Below, piece after piece: positions 46,738 to 55,827 of a stretch of DNA of 64,000 nucleotides (its first letter is position 1; every line of letters starts with the position of its first letter). Source of the DNA: Fulvimarina sp. (lineage in GTDB: Bacteria > Pseudomonadota > Alphaproteobacteria > Rhizobiales > Rhizobiaceae); contig PACL01000017.1 in NCBI GenBank assembly GCA_002700095.1, forward strand, positions 1 to 64,000, read 5' to 3'. The notes under the pieces were generated by a model. It saw only the letters and a program-made list of their open reading frames with translations. It ran no database searches and was not told the DNA's origin. The translations under genes were made by a program, and so were the position numbers.

Positions 46738-47700
46738 ATGACACGTTTCAAGACGCTCGCCGGCGCCGTGGCGATCGCCGCCCTGACCGCGGGTTCGGCC
46801 TTCGCCGCCGACATGACCGTCGGTTTCTCGCAGATCGGTTCGGAATCCGGCTGGCGCGCCGCCGAGACGACGCTGACCAAGCAGCAGGCGGAAAAGCGCG
46901 GCATCGATCTGAAGTTCGCCGACGCCCAGCAGAAGCAGGAAAACCAGATCAAGGCGATCCGCTCCTTCATCGCGCAAGGGGTCGATGCGATCCTGCTCGC
47001 GCCCGTCGTCGCCACCGGCTGGGATCAGGTGCTGGAAGAGGCCAAGGACGCTGAGATCCCGGTGGTCCTGCTCGATCGCCAGGTGGACAGTTCCGACGAT
47101 CTCTATCTGACCGCCGTCGGCTCGGATCTCGAGCACGAGGGCGAGGTCGCCGGCCAGTGGCTGGTGGACAATGTCGGCGACAAGGACTGCAACGTCGTCG
47201 AACTGCAGGGCACGACCGGCTCCTCGCCGGCCATCAAGCGCAAGGCGGGCTTCGAGAAGGCCATCGCCGGCCACGACAACGTCAAGATCGTCCGCTCCCA
47301 GACCGGCGACTTCACCCGCACCAAGGGCAAGGAAGTCATGGAGAGCTTCCTCAAGGCCGAGAACGGCGGCAAGGACATCTGCGCCCTCTACGCCCACAAT
47401 GACGACATGGCCGTCGGCGCCATCCAGGCGATCAAGGAAGCTGGCCTCAAGCCCGGCTCGGACATTCTCGTCGTCTCGATCGACGCCGTGCCGGACATCT
47501 TCCTCGCCATGGCCGAGGGCGAGGCCAACGCCACGGTCGAGCTCACTCCGGACATGGCGGGCCCCGCCTTCGATGCGCTCGAAACCTATCTGAAGGACGG
47601 CACCCAGCCGGAGAAGTTCATCCAGACGGAATCCAAGCTCTACACCCAGTCGGACGATCCGAAGGCGGTCTACGAAGAGAAGAAGAACCTCGGCTACTGA
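46738..47700 (+). CDS. ytfQ: Sugar ABC transporter substrate-binding protein (YtfQ type)
   Basis: A 320-residue periplasmic protein with a signal peptide (VAIAALTAGSAFAADM, cleavage after AFA) and a type I periplasmic-binding fold of the ribose/galactofuranose class. Characteristic parts are MTVGFSQIGSESGWRAAET, FADAQQKQENQIKAIRSFIA, LLDRQVDSSDD and YAHNDDMAVGAIQAIKEAG; the opening FSQIGSESGWR pattern is typical of YtfQ, which binds galactofuranose in E. coli. A GGGAGGA Shine-Dalgarno is present. The ATPase and two permeases follow after a 325-bp gap with a stem-loop. The substrate here could be another furanose or pentose. Confidence 0.88.
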   Translation: MTRFKTLAGAVAIAALTAGSAFAADMTVGFSQIGSESGWRAAETTLTKQQAEKRGIDLKFADAQQKQENQIKAIRSFIAQGVDAILLAPVVATGWDQVLEEAKDAEIPVVLLDRQVDSSDDLYLTAVGSDLEHEGEVAGQWLVDNVGDKDCNVVELQGTTGSSPAIKRKAGFEKAIAGHDNVKIVRSQTGDFTRTKGKEVMESFLKAENGGKDICALYAHNDDMAVGAIQAIKEAGLKPGSDILVVSIDAVPDIFLAMAEGEANATVELTPDMAGPAFDALETYLKDGTQPEKFIQTESKLYTQSDDPKAVYEEKKNLGY

Positions 47701-47763
47701 TCGGCTAAAGGTTCCTCGGCCGGCCGGCATCTGGACGGCAGGCTGGCCGATGGTCTCTTCGCA

Positions 47764-47807
47764 GCGTTTGTGGCCGGATGACGGTTCGACCATCCGGCCG
47801 CAAACGC
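47764..47807. repeat. Strong 17-bp stem-loop between ytfQ and ytfR
   Basis: GCGTTTGTGGCCGGATG (47764-47780) pairs with CATCCGGCCGCAAACGC (47791-47807) around a 10-nt loop, with a single G-U pair. It lies 64 bp after ytfQ in a 325-bp gap (47701-48025) that otherwise holds no gene. Such hairpins after a binding-protein gene typically protect its mRNA or attenuate read-through, giving excess binding protein over the transporter core. No T-run follows. Confidence 0.75.
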
Positions 47808-48025
47808 CCCGTTCGTGGCGGCTTCGCCGTCGCCCGCGATGCGGACCGGATCGCCGCGGCAGCCTCGCATCGACGCGCGCGTGCCTGCCGCGTCCCGCCC
47901 GTGCGCGGCCGGCTCCGGTGTCCGCCCGCCCGCCGTCTCCCTTCCGTCGCGTGGTATCCTCGGGGGCCGGGACAGCGACGACCGTGGAGCGTTCTCTTGC
48001 AACATTTTTCTGGCCGGAAGATCCC

Positions 48026-49606
48026 ATGATCAGGAGCGAGCCGCTGCTGCGCGCCGAGGGCGTCACCAAGCGATTTCTGGGCGTCACGGCCCTGTCGAAC
48101 GTCGATTTCGAGCTGGCCGCCGGCGAGGTCCATGCGCTGCTCGGCGAGAACGGCGCCGGCAAGTCGACCCTCATCAAGATCCTGACCGGCGCCTATCGCC
48201 GCGACGGCGGCCGGATCAGCCTCGAGGGCCGGCCGATCGATCCGTCCGACGTGATGGACGCCCAGAAGCTCGGCATCGGCACGGTCTACCAGGAGGTCAA
48301 TCTCCTGCCCAATCTCACCGTCGCGGAAAACCTGTTCCTCGGCCGCGAGCCGAAGCGTTTCGGCCTCACCGACCGGCGCGAGGCGAACCGCCGCTCCCGC
48401 GAGATCCTCGACCAGTACGGCCTCCACATCGACGTGACGGCGCTGCTTTCGACCTATTCCGTCGCGGTGCGCCAGATCATCGCCATCGCCCGGGCCGTCG
48501 ATCTCTCCGGCAAGGTGCTGATCCTCGACGAGCCGACGGCGAGCCTCGACGCCGCCGAGGTCACGCGGCTGTTCGCCATCCTCGACGATCTGAAGGCGAG
48601 GGGCCTCGGCATCGTCTTCATCACCCACTTCTTCGACCAGGTGTACCGCATCGCCGACCGGGTCACGATCCTCAGGAACGGCCACAAGGTGGCGACGCGG
48701 CCGATCGCGGGGCTGGAGCGCATCGAGCTCGTCTCGCTGATGCTCGGCCGCGAGCTCAAGGAGCAGGAGGAGCACCGGGCCGAGCCCGTCGATGTCTCGC
48801 AGAAGCCGGTGGTCGCAAGCTTCACGGGCACCGGCAAGAGCGGCCGCATCGCCCCCTTCGACCTCGAGCTGCGGGCCGGCGAGGTGGTCGGCATGGCGGG
48901 GCTGCTCGGCTCCGGGCGCACCGAGACCGCCGAGCTGATCTTCGGCCTCGCCCAGCCCGACAGCGGCACCGTCACGGTGGACGGTAAAACGGCCCGCTTT
49001 TCCTCGCCCCGCGACGCGATATCGGCCGGCTTCGGCTTCTGCCCGGAGGACCGCAAGCAGGACGGCATCGTCGACGACCTCTCCGTGCGCGAGAACATCA
49101 TCCTGGCGCTCCAGGCCCGGCGCGGCTGGGCCAAGCCCCTGTCCCGCAAGGAGCAGGAGGCGATCGCCGACCGCTACATCTTAGCCCTCGACATCCGCAC
49201 CAGCGACCGCGAGAAGCCGATCAAGTTCCTCTCCGGCGGCAACCAGCAGAAGGTCGTCCTCGCCCGCTGGCTCGCCACCGACCCGCGCCTCCTGATCCTC
49301 GACGAGCCGACCCGCGGCATCGACGTCGGCGCCCATGCCGAGATCATCCGGCTGATCGGCGAACTCCGCGAGGGCGGCATGTCGCTTCTGGTCATCTCCT
49401 CCGAGCTCGAGGAGATCGTCGCCTATGCGACGCGGGTGCGGGTGCTCGCCGACCGCCGCCACACCGGCGAGCTGCCGGCCGGCCGGATCACCGCCGACGC
49501 CATCATGCGGGCCATCGCCGCCGGCCAGCCCGACGCGGCCGGCGATGATGACACGGCCGGCAATCCGGCTCGTGCGAACCAGCCCATCCGGGAGGGCGCG
49601 GCGTGA
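48026..49606 (+). CDS. ytfR: Sugar ABC transporter ATPase, two-domain (YtfR type)
   Basis: A 526-residue protein with two ABC domains, as in RbsA/YtfR. The first has LLGENGAGKSTLIKILTGAY (Walker A), Q-loop TVYQEVNLLPNLTV and Walker B KVLILDEPTASLD, but its signature region is the degenerate STYSVAVRQIIAIARAV. The second has a degenerate Walker A (LLGSGRTETAELIF), a good signature (LSGGNQQKVVLARWL) and LILDEPTRGIDVG. This asymmetry is normal for the family. The chosen ATG at 48026 follows GGAAG. Its stop overlaps the GTG start of the permease gene. Confidence 0.93.
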   Translation: MIRSEPLLRAEGVTKRFLGVTALSNVDFELAAGEVHALLGENGAGKSTLIKILTGAYRRDGGRISLEGRPIDPSDVMDAQKLGIGTVYQEVNLLPNLTVAENLFLGREPKRFGLTDRREANRRSREILDQYGLHIDVTALLSTYSVAVRQIIAIARAVDLSGKVLILDEPTASLDAAEVTRLFAILDDLKARGLGIVFITHFFDQVYRIADRVTILRNGHKVATRPIAGLERIELVSLMLGRELKEQEEHRAEPVDVSQKPVVASFTGTGKSGRIAPFDLELRAGEVVGMAGLLGSGRTETAELIFGLAQPDSGTVTVDGKTARFSSPRDAISAGFGFCPEDRKQDGIVDDLSVRENIILALQARRGWAKPLSRKEQEAIADRYILALDIRTSDREKPIKFLSGGNQQKVVLARWLATDPRLLILDEPTRGIDVGAHAEIIRLIGELREGGMSLLVISSELEEIVAYATRVRVLADRRHTGELPAGRITADAIMRAIAAGQPDAAGDDDTAGNPARANQPIREGAA

Positions 49607-50637
49607 CCATTCCCACCACCCTCCGGCGCGTCCTGCCGCAGCTCGTCGCGCTCTTCGTCATCCTCGCGCTCAACACCGCTATCGCGCCGGGCTTCCTCGA
49701 TATCGCCTATGCCAACGGCCGGCTCTATGGCAGCCTGATCGACATCCTCAACCGCGGCGCGCCGGTGGCACTGCTCGCCATCGGCATGACGCTGGTCATC
49801 GCCACCAAGGGCATCGACCTCTCCGTCGGGGCGGTGATGGCGATCTGCGGCGCCGTCGCCGCGGCGCTGATCACCAACGATCACTCGCTGGCGGTGACGC
49901 TCGTGGCGACGATCGGCATCGGCATCCTGTGCGGCCTCTGGAACGGCGCCCTCGTCGCCTTCCTCGGCATCCAGCCGATCATCGCGACGCTGATCCTGAT
50001 GGTGGCGGGGCGCGGCATCGCCCAGCTCGTCACCGAGGGCGTCATCCTCACCTTCAACGACCCGGGGCTGATCTTCGTCGGGACCGGCTCGGTCTTCGGG
50101 ATACCGTTTCCGGTGATCCTGTGGATCGTCATTGGCATCGCCGCCTCGCTGCTGTTCCGCACGACCGCGCTGGGGCTGCTGGTCGAGGCGATCGGCATCA
50201 ATCGCCGCGCCTCGATGCTCGCCGGCATCGGCACCGGCGCGCTGCTCATGGCGGTCTATGCCGCCTCCGGCTTCTGCGCCGCGGTCGCCGGCATCGTCGC
50301 GGCCGCCGACATCCGCGGCGCCGACGCCAACAATGCCGGGCTCTGGCTCGAGCTCGACGCCATCCTCGCCGTCGTCGTCGGCGGCAATTCGCTGATGGGC
50401 GGGCGGTTCTCCATTGCCGGTTCGCTGATCGGCGCGATGATCATCCAGTCGGTCAACACCGGCATCCTGCTCGCCGGCTTCCCGCCGGAATTCAACCTCG
50501 TCATCAAGGCGGCGATCATCGTCGTCATCCTCGTCGTCCAGTCGCCGGCGAGCCACACGTTGTTCGCCTTCTTCAGGCACAGGCCCCGCAGCGAGCCGGC
50601 GGCCGCGAGCGAACCCGGGAAGGAGGCTGCGCAATGA
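49603..50637 (+). CDS. ytfT: Sugar ABC transporter permease (YtfT type)
   Basis: A 344-residue RbsC-family inner-membrane permease with about eight to ten helices. It contains LLAIGMTLVIATKGIDLSVG, the conserved early motif, and LELDAILAVVVGGNSLMGGR, the conserved late motif that contacts the ATPase. The GTG start at 49603 overlaps the ytfR stop (GTGA). Two different permeases follow each other, as in the E. coli ytfQRT-yjfF system, and would form a heterodimeric channel. Confidence 0.9.
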   Translation: MTIPTTLRRVLPQLVALFVILALNTAIAPGFLDIAYANGRLYGSLIDILNRGAPVALLAIGMTLVIATKGIDLSVGAVMAICGAVAAALITNDHSLAVTLVATIGIGILCGLWNGALVAFLGIQPIIATLILMVAGRGIAQLVTEGVILTFNDPGLIFVGTGSVFGIPFPVILWIVIGIAASLLFRTTALGLLVEAIGINRRASMLAGIGTGALLMAVYAASGFCAAVAGIVAAADIRGADANNAGLWLELDAILAVVVGGNSLMGGRFSIAGSLIGAMIIQSVNTGILLAGFPPEFNLVIKAAIIVVILVVQSPASHTLFAFFRHRPRSEPAAASEPGKEAAQ

Positions 50638-51620
50638 CCTCGTCGAGACTGTTCCCGCTGGCGACGACGCTTCTGATCTTCATCCTCGCCTATGCGCTCT
50701 GCTACGCCCAGTTCCCCAACATCCTGTCGACGCGGGTGATCGGCAATCTTCTGACCGACAACGCCTTTCTCGGCATCGCTGCGGTCGGCATGACCTTCGT
50801 CATCCTGTCCGGCGGCATCGACCTGTCGATCGGCTCGGTGATCGCCTTCACCGGCGTGTTCCTCGCGGTCGCGATGGGCGACGGCGGCATGCCGCCGCTC
50901 TTCGCCATCCCGCTGCTCCTCGTCATCACCACCCTCTTCGGCGCGGCGATGGGGGCGATGATCCACTATCTCGCCATGCCGCCCTTCATCGTCACTTTGG
51001 CCGGCATGTTCTTCGCCCGCGGCGTCGCCTTCCTGATCTCCACCGCATCGGTGCCGATCAATGTCGACCTCTACGACACGCTGCAGGGCCTCTATTTCCG
51101 CATGCCCGGCGGCGGCCGGCTCTCCTTCATCGGCATGGCGATGCTCGCCGTCTTCGTGGTCGGCATCGTCATCGCCCACTTCACCTCCTTCGGCCGCAAC
51201 GTCTACGCCATCGGCGGCAACCGCCAGTCGGCCGAACTGATGGGCGTGCCGATCGCCCGCACCACCATCCTCATCTACGCCTTGTCGAGCTTCCTCGCCG
51301 GCCTCGCCGGAATCGCGTTCTCGCTCTATACCTCGGCGGGCTACTCGCTGGCCGCGGTCGGCGTCGAACTCGACGCCATCGCCGCAGTGGTCATCGGCGG
51401 CACGCTGCTCACCGGCGGCTTCGGCTATGTCGCCGGGACGTTCCTGGGGATCCTGATCATGGGGCTGATCCAGACCTACATCGTCTTCGACGGAACGCTC
51501 TCGAGCTGGTGGACCAAGATCGTCATCGGCCTCCTCCTGTTCAGCTTCATCGCGCTGCAGCGGGGCCTCGTCTGGCTCAGTTCCCGGCGCAACGACGCTG
51601 CGGCGGCAGCGTCGGCATGA
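50634..51620 (+). CDS. yjfF: Sugar ABC transporter permease (YjfF type)
   Basis: A 328-residue RbsC-family permease, second of the pair. Motifs: GIAAVGMTFVILSGGIDLSI, GRNVYAIGGNRQSAELMGV and ELDAIAAVVIGGTLLTGG. GGAAGGAGG stands upstream and the start overlaps the ytfT stop (ATGA); its own stop overlaps the start of the GntR gene. The tail is Ala-rich. Confidence 0.9.
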   Translation: MTSSRLFPLATTLLIFILAYALCYAQFPNILSTRVIGNLLTDNAFLGIAAVGMTFVILSGGIDLSIGSVIAFTGVFLAVAMGDGGMPPLFAIPLLLVITTLFGAAMGAMIHYLAMPPFIVTLAGMFFARGVAFLISTASVPINVDLYDTLQGLYFRMPGGGRLSFIGMAMLAVFVVGIVIAHFTSFGRNVYAIGGNRQSAELMGVPIARTTILIYALSSFLAGLAGIAFSLYTSAGYSLAAVGVELDAIAAVVIGGTLLTGGFGYVAGTFLGILIMGLIQTYIVFDGTLSSWWTKIVIGLLLFSFIALQRGLVWLSSRRNDAAAAASA

Positions 51621-52366
51621 CCGGCCTCCTCGCCACCGTGGCGGCCTCCCATCCGACCCGGTCCAGCCATGCCCATGTGGTCGGGACGCTGGGGCGCCAG
51701 ATCGTCGACGGGACGTTTCCCCCCGGCTCGATCCTGCCGGGGGACAAGGATCTCGGCGAGACCTTCGGTGTCTCGCGCACGGTGCTGCGGGAGGCCATGA
51801 AGACGCTGGCCGCCAAGCGGCTGATCGAGGCCAAGACCCGCGTCGGCACGAGGGTGCTGGAGCGCGAGCGCTGGAACCTCCTCGACCAGGACGTCCTGCG
51901 CTGGCGGGTGGAGGCCGGCCTCGACGGCCGCTTCATCGAGGACCTGGCGACCATGCGCCTCGCCTTCGAGCCGGAGGCCGCCGCGCTCGCCTGCCGGCGG
52001 GCCGCGGCCGCCGACATCGCCCGGCTGGAGGCGATCGTCGCCGAACTCGGCAATCCCGCCCACGACCGCACCTCCATCGCCCGGGTCGACCTGAAGTTCC
52101 ACCTCGCCGTCGCCGACATCTCGCAGAACCCGTTCATGCGCGCGACCAGCGGCCTGATCGAGACGGCCCTTGCCATCGTCCTGCGGCTCTCTTCGCCCGC
52201 CGAGGACGCCGAGATGATCCGCGAATGCGCCGACAATCACCGGCTCATCGTCGAGGCCATCGCCTCCGGCGACGAGGAGCGCGCCCGCGCCACCATGCGC
52301 ACCGTCATCGAACTCGGCGCGACGCGCACGCAGGCGGCCTTGGGGGACGGGGCGGCGGAAGGGTGA
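51617..52366 (+). CDS. GntR/FCD-family regulator of the sugar ABC operon
   Basis: A 249-residue repressor-type protein. The N-terminal winged helix is recognised by LGRQIVDGTFPPGSILPGDK followed by GVSRTVLREAMKTLAAKRL; the C-terminal FCD ligand-binding domain has DLATMRLAFEPEAAALA, DLKFHLAVADISQNPFM and CADNHRLIVEAIASGDEERA, with the Asp/His residues that hold a metal in this family. It is the last gene of the operon (ATGA overlap with yjfF), so it probably reports the transported sugar or a derived acid and controls the operon and perhaps the convergent uxuA unit. Confidence 0.9.
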   Translation: MTGLLATVAASHPTRSSHAHVVGTLGRQIVDGTFPPGSILPGDKDLGETFGVSRTVLREAMKTLAAKRLIEAKTRVGTRVLERERWNLLDQDVLRWRVEAGLDGRFIEDLATMRLAFEPEAAALACRRAAAADIARLEAIVAELGNPAHDRTSIARVDLKFHLAVADISQNPFMRATSGLIETALAIVLRLSSPAEDAEMIRECADNHRLIVEAIASGDEERARATMRTVIELGATRTQAALGDGAAEG

Positions 52367-52373
52367 GAGGTGA

Positions 52374-52627
52374 GCGCCCTCTCTCCCCTTGAGGGAGAGA
52401 AAGCGATTTCATCATCTTGGCGAAGCCAAGTGATAGAAATCGCAAGAGAGGGGTGCCACCGGTTACGTCGCCCCGCCTGTGCATGGTGAGGCCCGGGAAC
52501 TTCTGCAATGTCGGTACGGATGGAACCGGTGGCACCCCTCTCTTGTCATTCTCAAGGTTTGGACCTCGGCGAGCCGAGGCCCAACTCCTTGGAATGACTT
52601 TCTCTCCCTCAAGGGGCGAGAGGGCGC
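52374..52627. repeat. 254-bp compound palindrome between convergent operons
   Basis: Outer arms 52374-52403 and 52598-52627 match as inverted repeats at 29 of 30 positions. Inner arms 52443-52464 and 52524-52545 match at 22 of 22. Between outer and inner arms each side carries its own hairpin: 52404-52442 folds with core CTTGGC-GAA-GCCAAG, and 52546-52597 folds with core CCTCGGC-GA-GCCGAGG plus TCATTC/GAATGA ends. The central 59 bp (52465-52523) are unpaired. The element fills the space between the GntR gene and uxuA, and encodes no protein. It may be a mobile palindromic repeat and would act as a two-way transcription barrier. Confidence 0.85.
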
Positions 52628-52664
52628 CTGCGCGCCACCGCGAGCGGCCGGGTGGCGAGACCCG

Positions 52665-53870
52665 CTACCTGTCCCGATACCCCAGCCCCGCGATCACCCC
52701 CCGCAGCTCCGCCAGGCCCTTCAGCCGGCCGATCGCCGGATAGCCCGGCTGGGCCTTGCGCGACAGGTCGTCGAGAATGTCCTGGCCGTGATCCGGCCGG
52801 AACGGGATCGAAACGTCGGCTCTACCGGCCGCCTTGCGCCGCGCCTCTTCCTTCAGCGCCGCGGCGACCAGCGCCACCATGTCGGTGTCGCCGGACAGGT
52901 GCTCCGCCTCGTGGAAGGACACCGGCAGGCCGTCGCCCTCGCGGATGGTGTTGCGCAGGTGGAGGAAATGCACCCGGTCGCCCAGCCGCTCCATCATGCC
53001 GGCGAGATCGACGTCCGGCCGCACGCCGAGCGAGCCCGAGCAGAGCGTGATGCCGTTGGCGGGGACGTCCACCGCCTCCATGATCTCCCGGTACTGCGCC
53101 TCGGTCGACATGATGCGCGGCAGGCCGAGCAGCGGAAATGGCGGATCGTCCGGGTGGCAGCACAGCCGGATGCCGAGTTCCTCGGCGAGCGGTGCGACCT
53201 CCGACAGAAAGTCGACGAAATGCCGCCGCAGCCCGTCCTCGCCGATGGGGCCGTATTCGGCGAGATGGTCGCGCACGTCGGCCAGGGTGAAATGCTCCGC
53301 CGCGCCCGGCAGGCCGAAGACGACGTTTCCGGCGAGCTCGACCTTGCGGGCCTCGCTCATGCCGGCAAAGCGTCGCTCGGCATCCGCCGCGACCTCACCC
53401 GGAAAGCTCTCCCTCGCGCCGGGACGCTCCAGGATGAAGATGTCGAAAGCGGCGAAGTCGACGAGGTCGAAGCGCATCGCCGTGCCGCCGTGGGAGACAC
53501 GCCAGGCGAGGTCGGTGCGGGTCCAGTCGAGCACCGGCATGAAGTTGTAGCAGACGATGTCGATGCCGGCGGCGGCGAGGTGCCTCAGGCTGGTCCTGTA
53601 CGCTTCCACATGCTCGCGAAAAGCGCCGGTCTGCTTCTTGATGTCTTCCGACACCGGCAGGCTCTCGACCACCTCCCACGCGATGCCCGAGGGCGAGCCG
53701 TCCCTGCGGGTCGCGATCTCGCGCTGGCGCTGGGCGATCGCCTCCGGCGTCCAGACGTCGCCGGTCGGCACGTGGTGGAGCGCCGAGACGACGCCCTCGA
53801 CGCCCGCCTGCAGCATGTCGTCGACGCTCACGAGATCGCCGGGGCCGAACCACCGCCAGGTCTGCCGCAT
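52665..53870 (-). CDS. uxuA: Mannonate dehydratase
   Basis: A 401-residue enzyme that dehydrates D-mannonate to 2-keto-3-deoxygluconate in glucuronate breakdown. Family marks include MRQTWRWFGPGDLVS, GVEGVVSALHHVPTGDVW, YNFMPVLDWTRTDL, RLCCHPDDPPFPLLGLPRI, NGITLCSGSLGVRPD, VHFLHLRNT and the C-terminal FRPDHGQDILDD; Cys and His residues in these bind the metal. The start at 53870 has GAGGAG 5 nt upstream. It is the last gene of the dctP-dctQ-dctM-uxuA unit, suggesting that the TRAP system imports a hexuronate or aldonate. uxuB and uxaC are not in the window. Confidence 0.95.
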   Translation of the reverse strand: MRQTWRWFGPGDLVSVDDMLQAGVEGVVSALHHVPTGDVWTPEAIAQRQREIATRRDGSPSGIAWEVVESLPVSEDIKKQTGAFREHVEAYRTSLRHLAAAGIDIVCYNFMPVLDWTRTDLAWRVSHGGTAMRFDLVDFAAFDIFILERPGARESFPGEVAADAERRFAGMSEARKVELAGNVVFGLPGAAEHFTLADVRDHLAEYGPIGEDGLRRHFVDFLSEVAPLAEELGIRLCCHPDDPPFPLLGLPRIMSTEAQYREIMEAVDVPANGITLCSGSLGVRPDVDLAGMMERLGDRVHFLHLRNTIREGDGLPVSFHEAEHLSGDTDMVALVAAALKEEARRKAAGRADVSIPFRPDHGQDILDDLSRKAQPGYPAIGRLKGLAELRGVIAGLGYRDR

Positions 53871-53916
53871 TGTCACTCCTCGTTGTCTTTCTCGAAAACG
53901 GTCCCGCCGGACCAAC

Positions 53917-55194
53917 TCACATCAGAAGATTGGGTAGGAACAGGACGATCCCCGGCAGCAGCGCCAGGATCGTCACCACCAGCAGGATCGCGAAGACGAA
54001 GGGCAGCGATTCCTTGACATAGTCCTCGATCGGGCAGTCCAGGATCGAGCACACCGCATACATCGCGACGCCGACCGGCGGCGTCATGCCGCCGAGGGTG
54101 ACGATGGTCATCATCAGGATGCCGAAATGCACCGGATCCACCCCCAGGGGCTGGACGATCGGCAGGACGATCGGCGTCAACAGGAGGACGAGCACGGTCG
54201 CCTCGATGAACAGGCCGCACAGGAAGACGAAGACGAGGATCAGGAAGACCACGATGATCGGCTGGCTGGAAAGGCCCAGCAGCACCTCGGCGATGGTCTG
54301 CGGCGCCCGCTCGAACACGATGGCATAGCCGACCATGCCGGAGAACAGGATGATCAGGGTGATCACGCCGATGTCGACGACGGTCTCGCCCAGGGCCTCC
54401 TGGAAGCCTTCCCAGGTCAGTTCGCGGTGGAGGAGGGCGCCGACGACGATGGCATAGACGACGGCGAAGGCGCCGACTTCCGAGGCCGTGAAGACGCCGC
54501 TGCGGATCGACACCAGCAGCGCGACGGGAAACAGCAGCGCCCAGACCGCGTCGACCAGCGTCGTCACCACCGTGCGCCAGCTCGGCAGCTCCTTCGCCTC
54601 GGCCCCGTAGCCGCGCTTCTTGGCGACGATCCAGACCGTCGTCATCAGCGCGACCATCATCATCAGGCCGGGAATGACGCCGGCCAGAAACAGCCTGCCG
54701 ATCGAGACGTTGCCGACGAAGCCGTAGAGGATGAGGCCGAGGCTCGGCGGGATCGTTGCGGTGATCAGCGAGCCGACGGCGATGGTGGCGGCGGTGAAGC
54801 CCTTGCCGTAGCCCGAGCGGATCATCTCCGGCCCGAGGATGCGCGCCTCCATCGCGGCGTCGGCGACGGCCGAGCCGGACACCCCGCCCATGAAGGTCGA
54901 GAGCAGGATGCAGACCTGCGCAAGGCCGCCGGCCATCCAGGAGACCAGCGCGTTGGAGCAGCTGATCAGCCGGCGGGTGATGCCGGTCTTGTTCATCATG
55001 TGGCCGGCGAGCAGGAACAGCGGCACCGCCAGCAGCGGAAAGCTCTGGGAAGCGGTGGCGACCTGCTGGATGCCGATCGACACCGGGATGAACTGGCTGG
55101 TCAGGAAGAAGCTGAAGCCGGCAATTCCGATCGCAAAGGCGATCGGCATGCCGAAGAGCATCAGCGCGAAGAACAGGAGGGTGGGCAGCAGCAT
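53917..55194 (-). CDS. TRAP transporter large permease (DctM type)
   Basis: A 425-residue protein with about twelve hydrophobic segments, the ion-coupled membrane subunit of a TRAP transporter. Features include FALMLFGMPIAFAIGIAGF, AVPLFLLAGHMMNKTGITRR, FMGGVSGSAVADAAMEARIL, SLITATIPPSLGLILYGF and GGMTPPVGVAMYAVC. The two GGVSGSA and GGMTPPVG sequences contain the glycine-rich re-entrant hairpins that hold sodium in this family. It starts 10 bp after the dctQ stop and is followed by uxuA 46 bp downstream. Confidence 0.93.
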   Translation of the reverse strand: MLLPTLLFFALMLFGMPIAFAIGIAGFSFFLTSQFIPVSIGIQQVATASQSFPLLAVPLFLLAGHMMNKTGITRRLISCSNALVSWMAGGLAQVCILLSTFMGGVSGSAVADAAMEARILGPEMIRSGYGKGFTAATIAVGSLITATIPPSLGLILYGFVGNVSIGRLFLAGVIPGLMMMVALMTTVWIVAKKRGYGAEAKELPSWRTVVTTLVDAVWALLFPVALLVSIRSGVFTASEVGAFAVVYAIVVGALLHRELTWEGFQEALGETVVDIGVITLIILFSGMVGYAIVFERAPQTIAEVLLGLSSQPIIVVFLILVFVFLCGLFIEATVLVLLLTPIVLPIVQPLGVDPVHFGILMMTIVTLGGMTPPVGVAMYAVCSILDCPIEDYVKESLPFVFAILLVVTILALLPGIVLFLPNLLM

Positions 55195-55204
55195 GGCGTT
55201 CGGC

Positions 55205-55747
55205 TCACAGTTCGCCGGTGGTGCGCACGCTGGCGGCGTGGCGCTCGTCCGGGGTCTCGCCGGCGTCGCTGCGCGGCTCGGGCGAATAGACGAGGCCGCC
55301 GGAGCGGATGGCGCGCACGAGCTGGGCGAGGAGGACGAGGGCGAGGGCGAGGCAGCCGGCCGGCACCGCGGCCGTCACCCAGGCGTATGAGATGCCGCTG
55401 TCGCCGAAGATCCGCGCCGTGTTGAGCAGCGTCAGCTGGATGCCGAACCAGCCCATGGTGGCGAGGAAGGCGAGGACGACGACCGACAGCAGCAGCTCGA
55501 TCGCGCGGCGCGCCGGAAACGGCAGCTTGGCGACGAAGTAGTCGACGCCGATATGGGCCTTGCGGCGCATCGCCTTCAGCGCCCCGAAGAAGCACAGCCA
55601 GACGAAGGCGGCCTGGGCCATGTCGACCGACCAGATGATCGGATGCCCGACGAAGCGCGAAAGCGCGCCGGTGAAGACCAGGACGACGACGGCCGCGAGC
55701 AGCAGGCGGCCGATGGCGTCCTCCAGGCGGATGACGATTGCTGACAT
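55205..55747 (-). CDS. TRAP transporter small permease (DctQ type)
   Basis: A 180-residue inner-membrane protein with four hydrophobic helices. The usual DctQ features are an N-terminal amphipathic start (MSAIVIRLEDAIGRLLLAA), the Trp-containing IIWSVDMAQAAFVWLCFFGA and RRKAHIGVDYFVAKLP. It partners with the large permease and binding protein. The start at 55747 lies 80 bp after the dctP stop. The C-terminal ~30 residues are a polar tail. Confidence 0.9.
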   Translation of the reverse strand: MSAIVIRLEDAIGRLLLAAVVVLVFTGALSRFVGHPIIWSVDMAQAAFVWLCFFGALKAMRRKAHIGVDYFVAKLPFPARRAIELLLSVVVLAFLATMGWFGIQLTLLNTARIFGDSGISYAWVTAAVPAGCLALALVLLAQLVRAIRSGGLVYSPEPRSDAGETPDERHAASVRTTGEL

Positions 55748-55827
55748 GAATGGGGGACTTCGCGCCGGTTCGGGAAGGCGAGCCGGCGGCCCTGCGCGGG
55801 GCCGCCGGATCTGGACGTCGGGGCCGG

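Noticed and set aside
47701-48025. Possible N-terminal extension of ytfR from 47750
   Set aside because: The added residues are Arg/Pro-rich and the frame crosses a strong stem-loop; the family N-terminus begins at 48026.
49423-50634. 403-codon minus-strand frame opposite ytfT
   Set aside because: Asp/Glu/His/Arg-rich antisense reading of a membrane protein gene; no domain and no ribosome-binding site.
52374-52627. Compound palindrome as a possible CRISPR array or IS element
   Set aside because: There are no regularly spaced direct repeats and no transposase frame; the symmetry is purely inverted.
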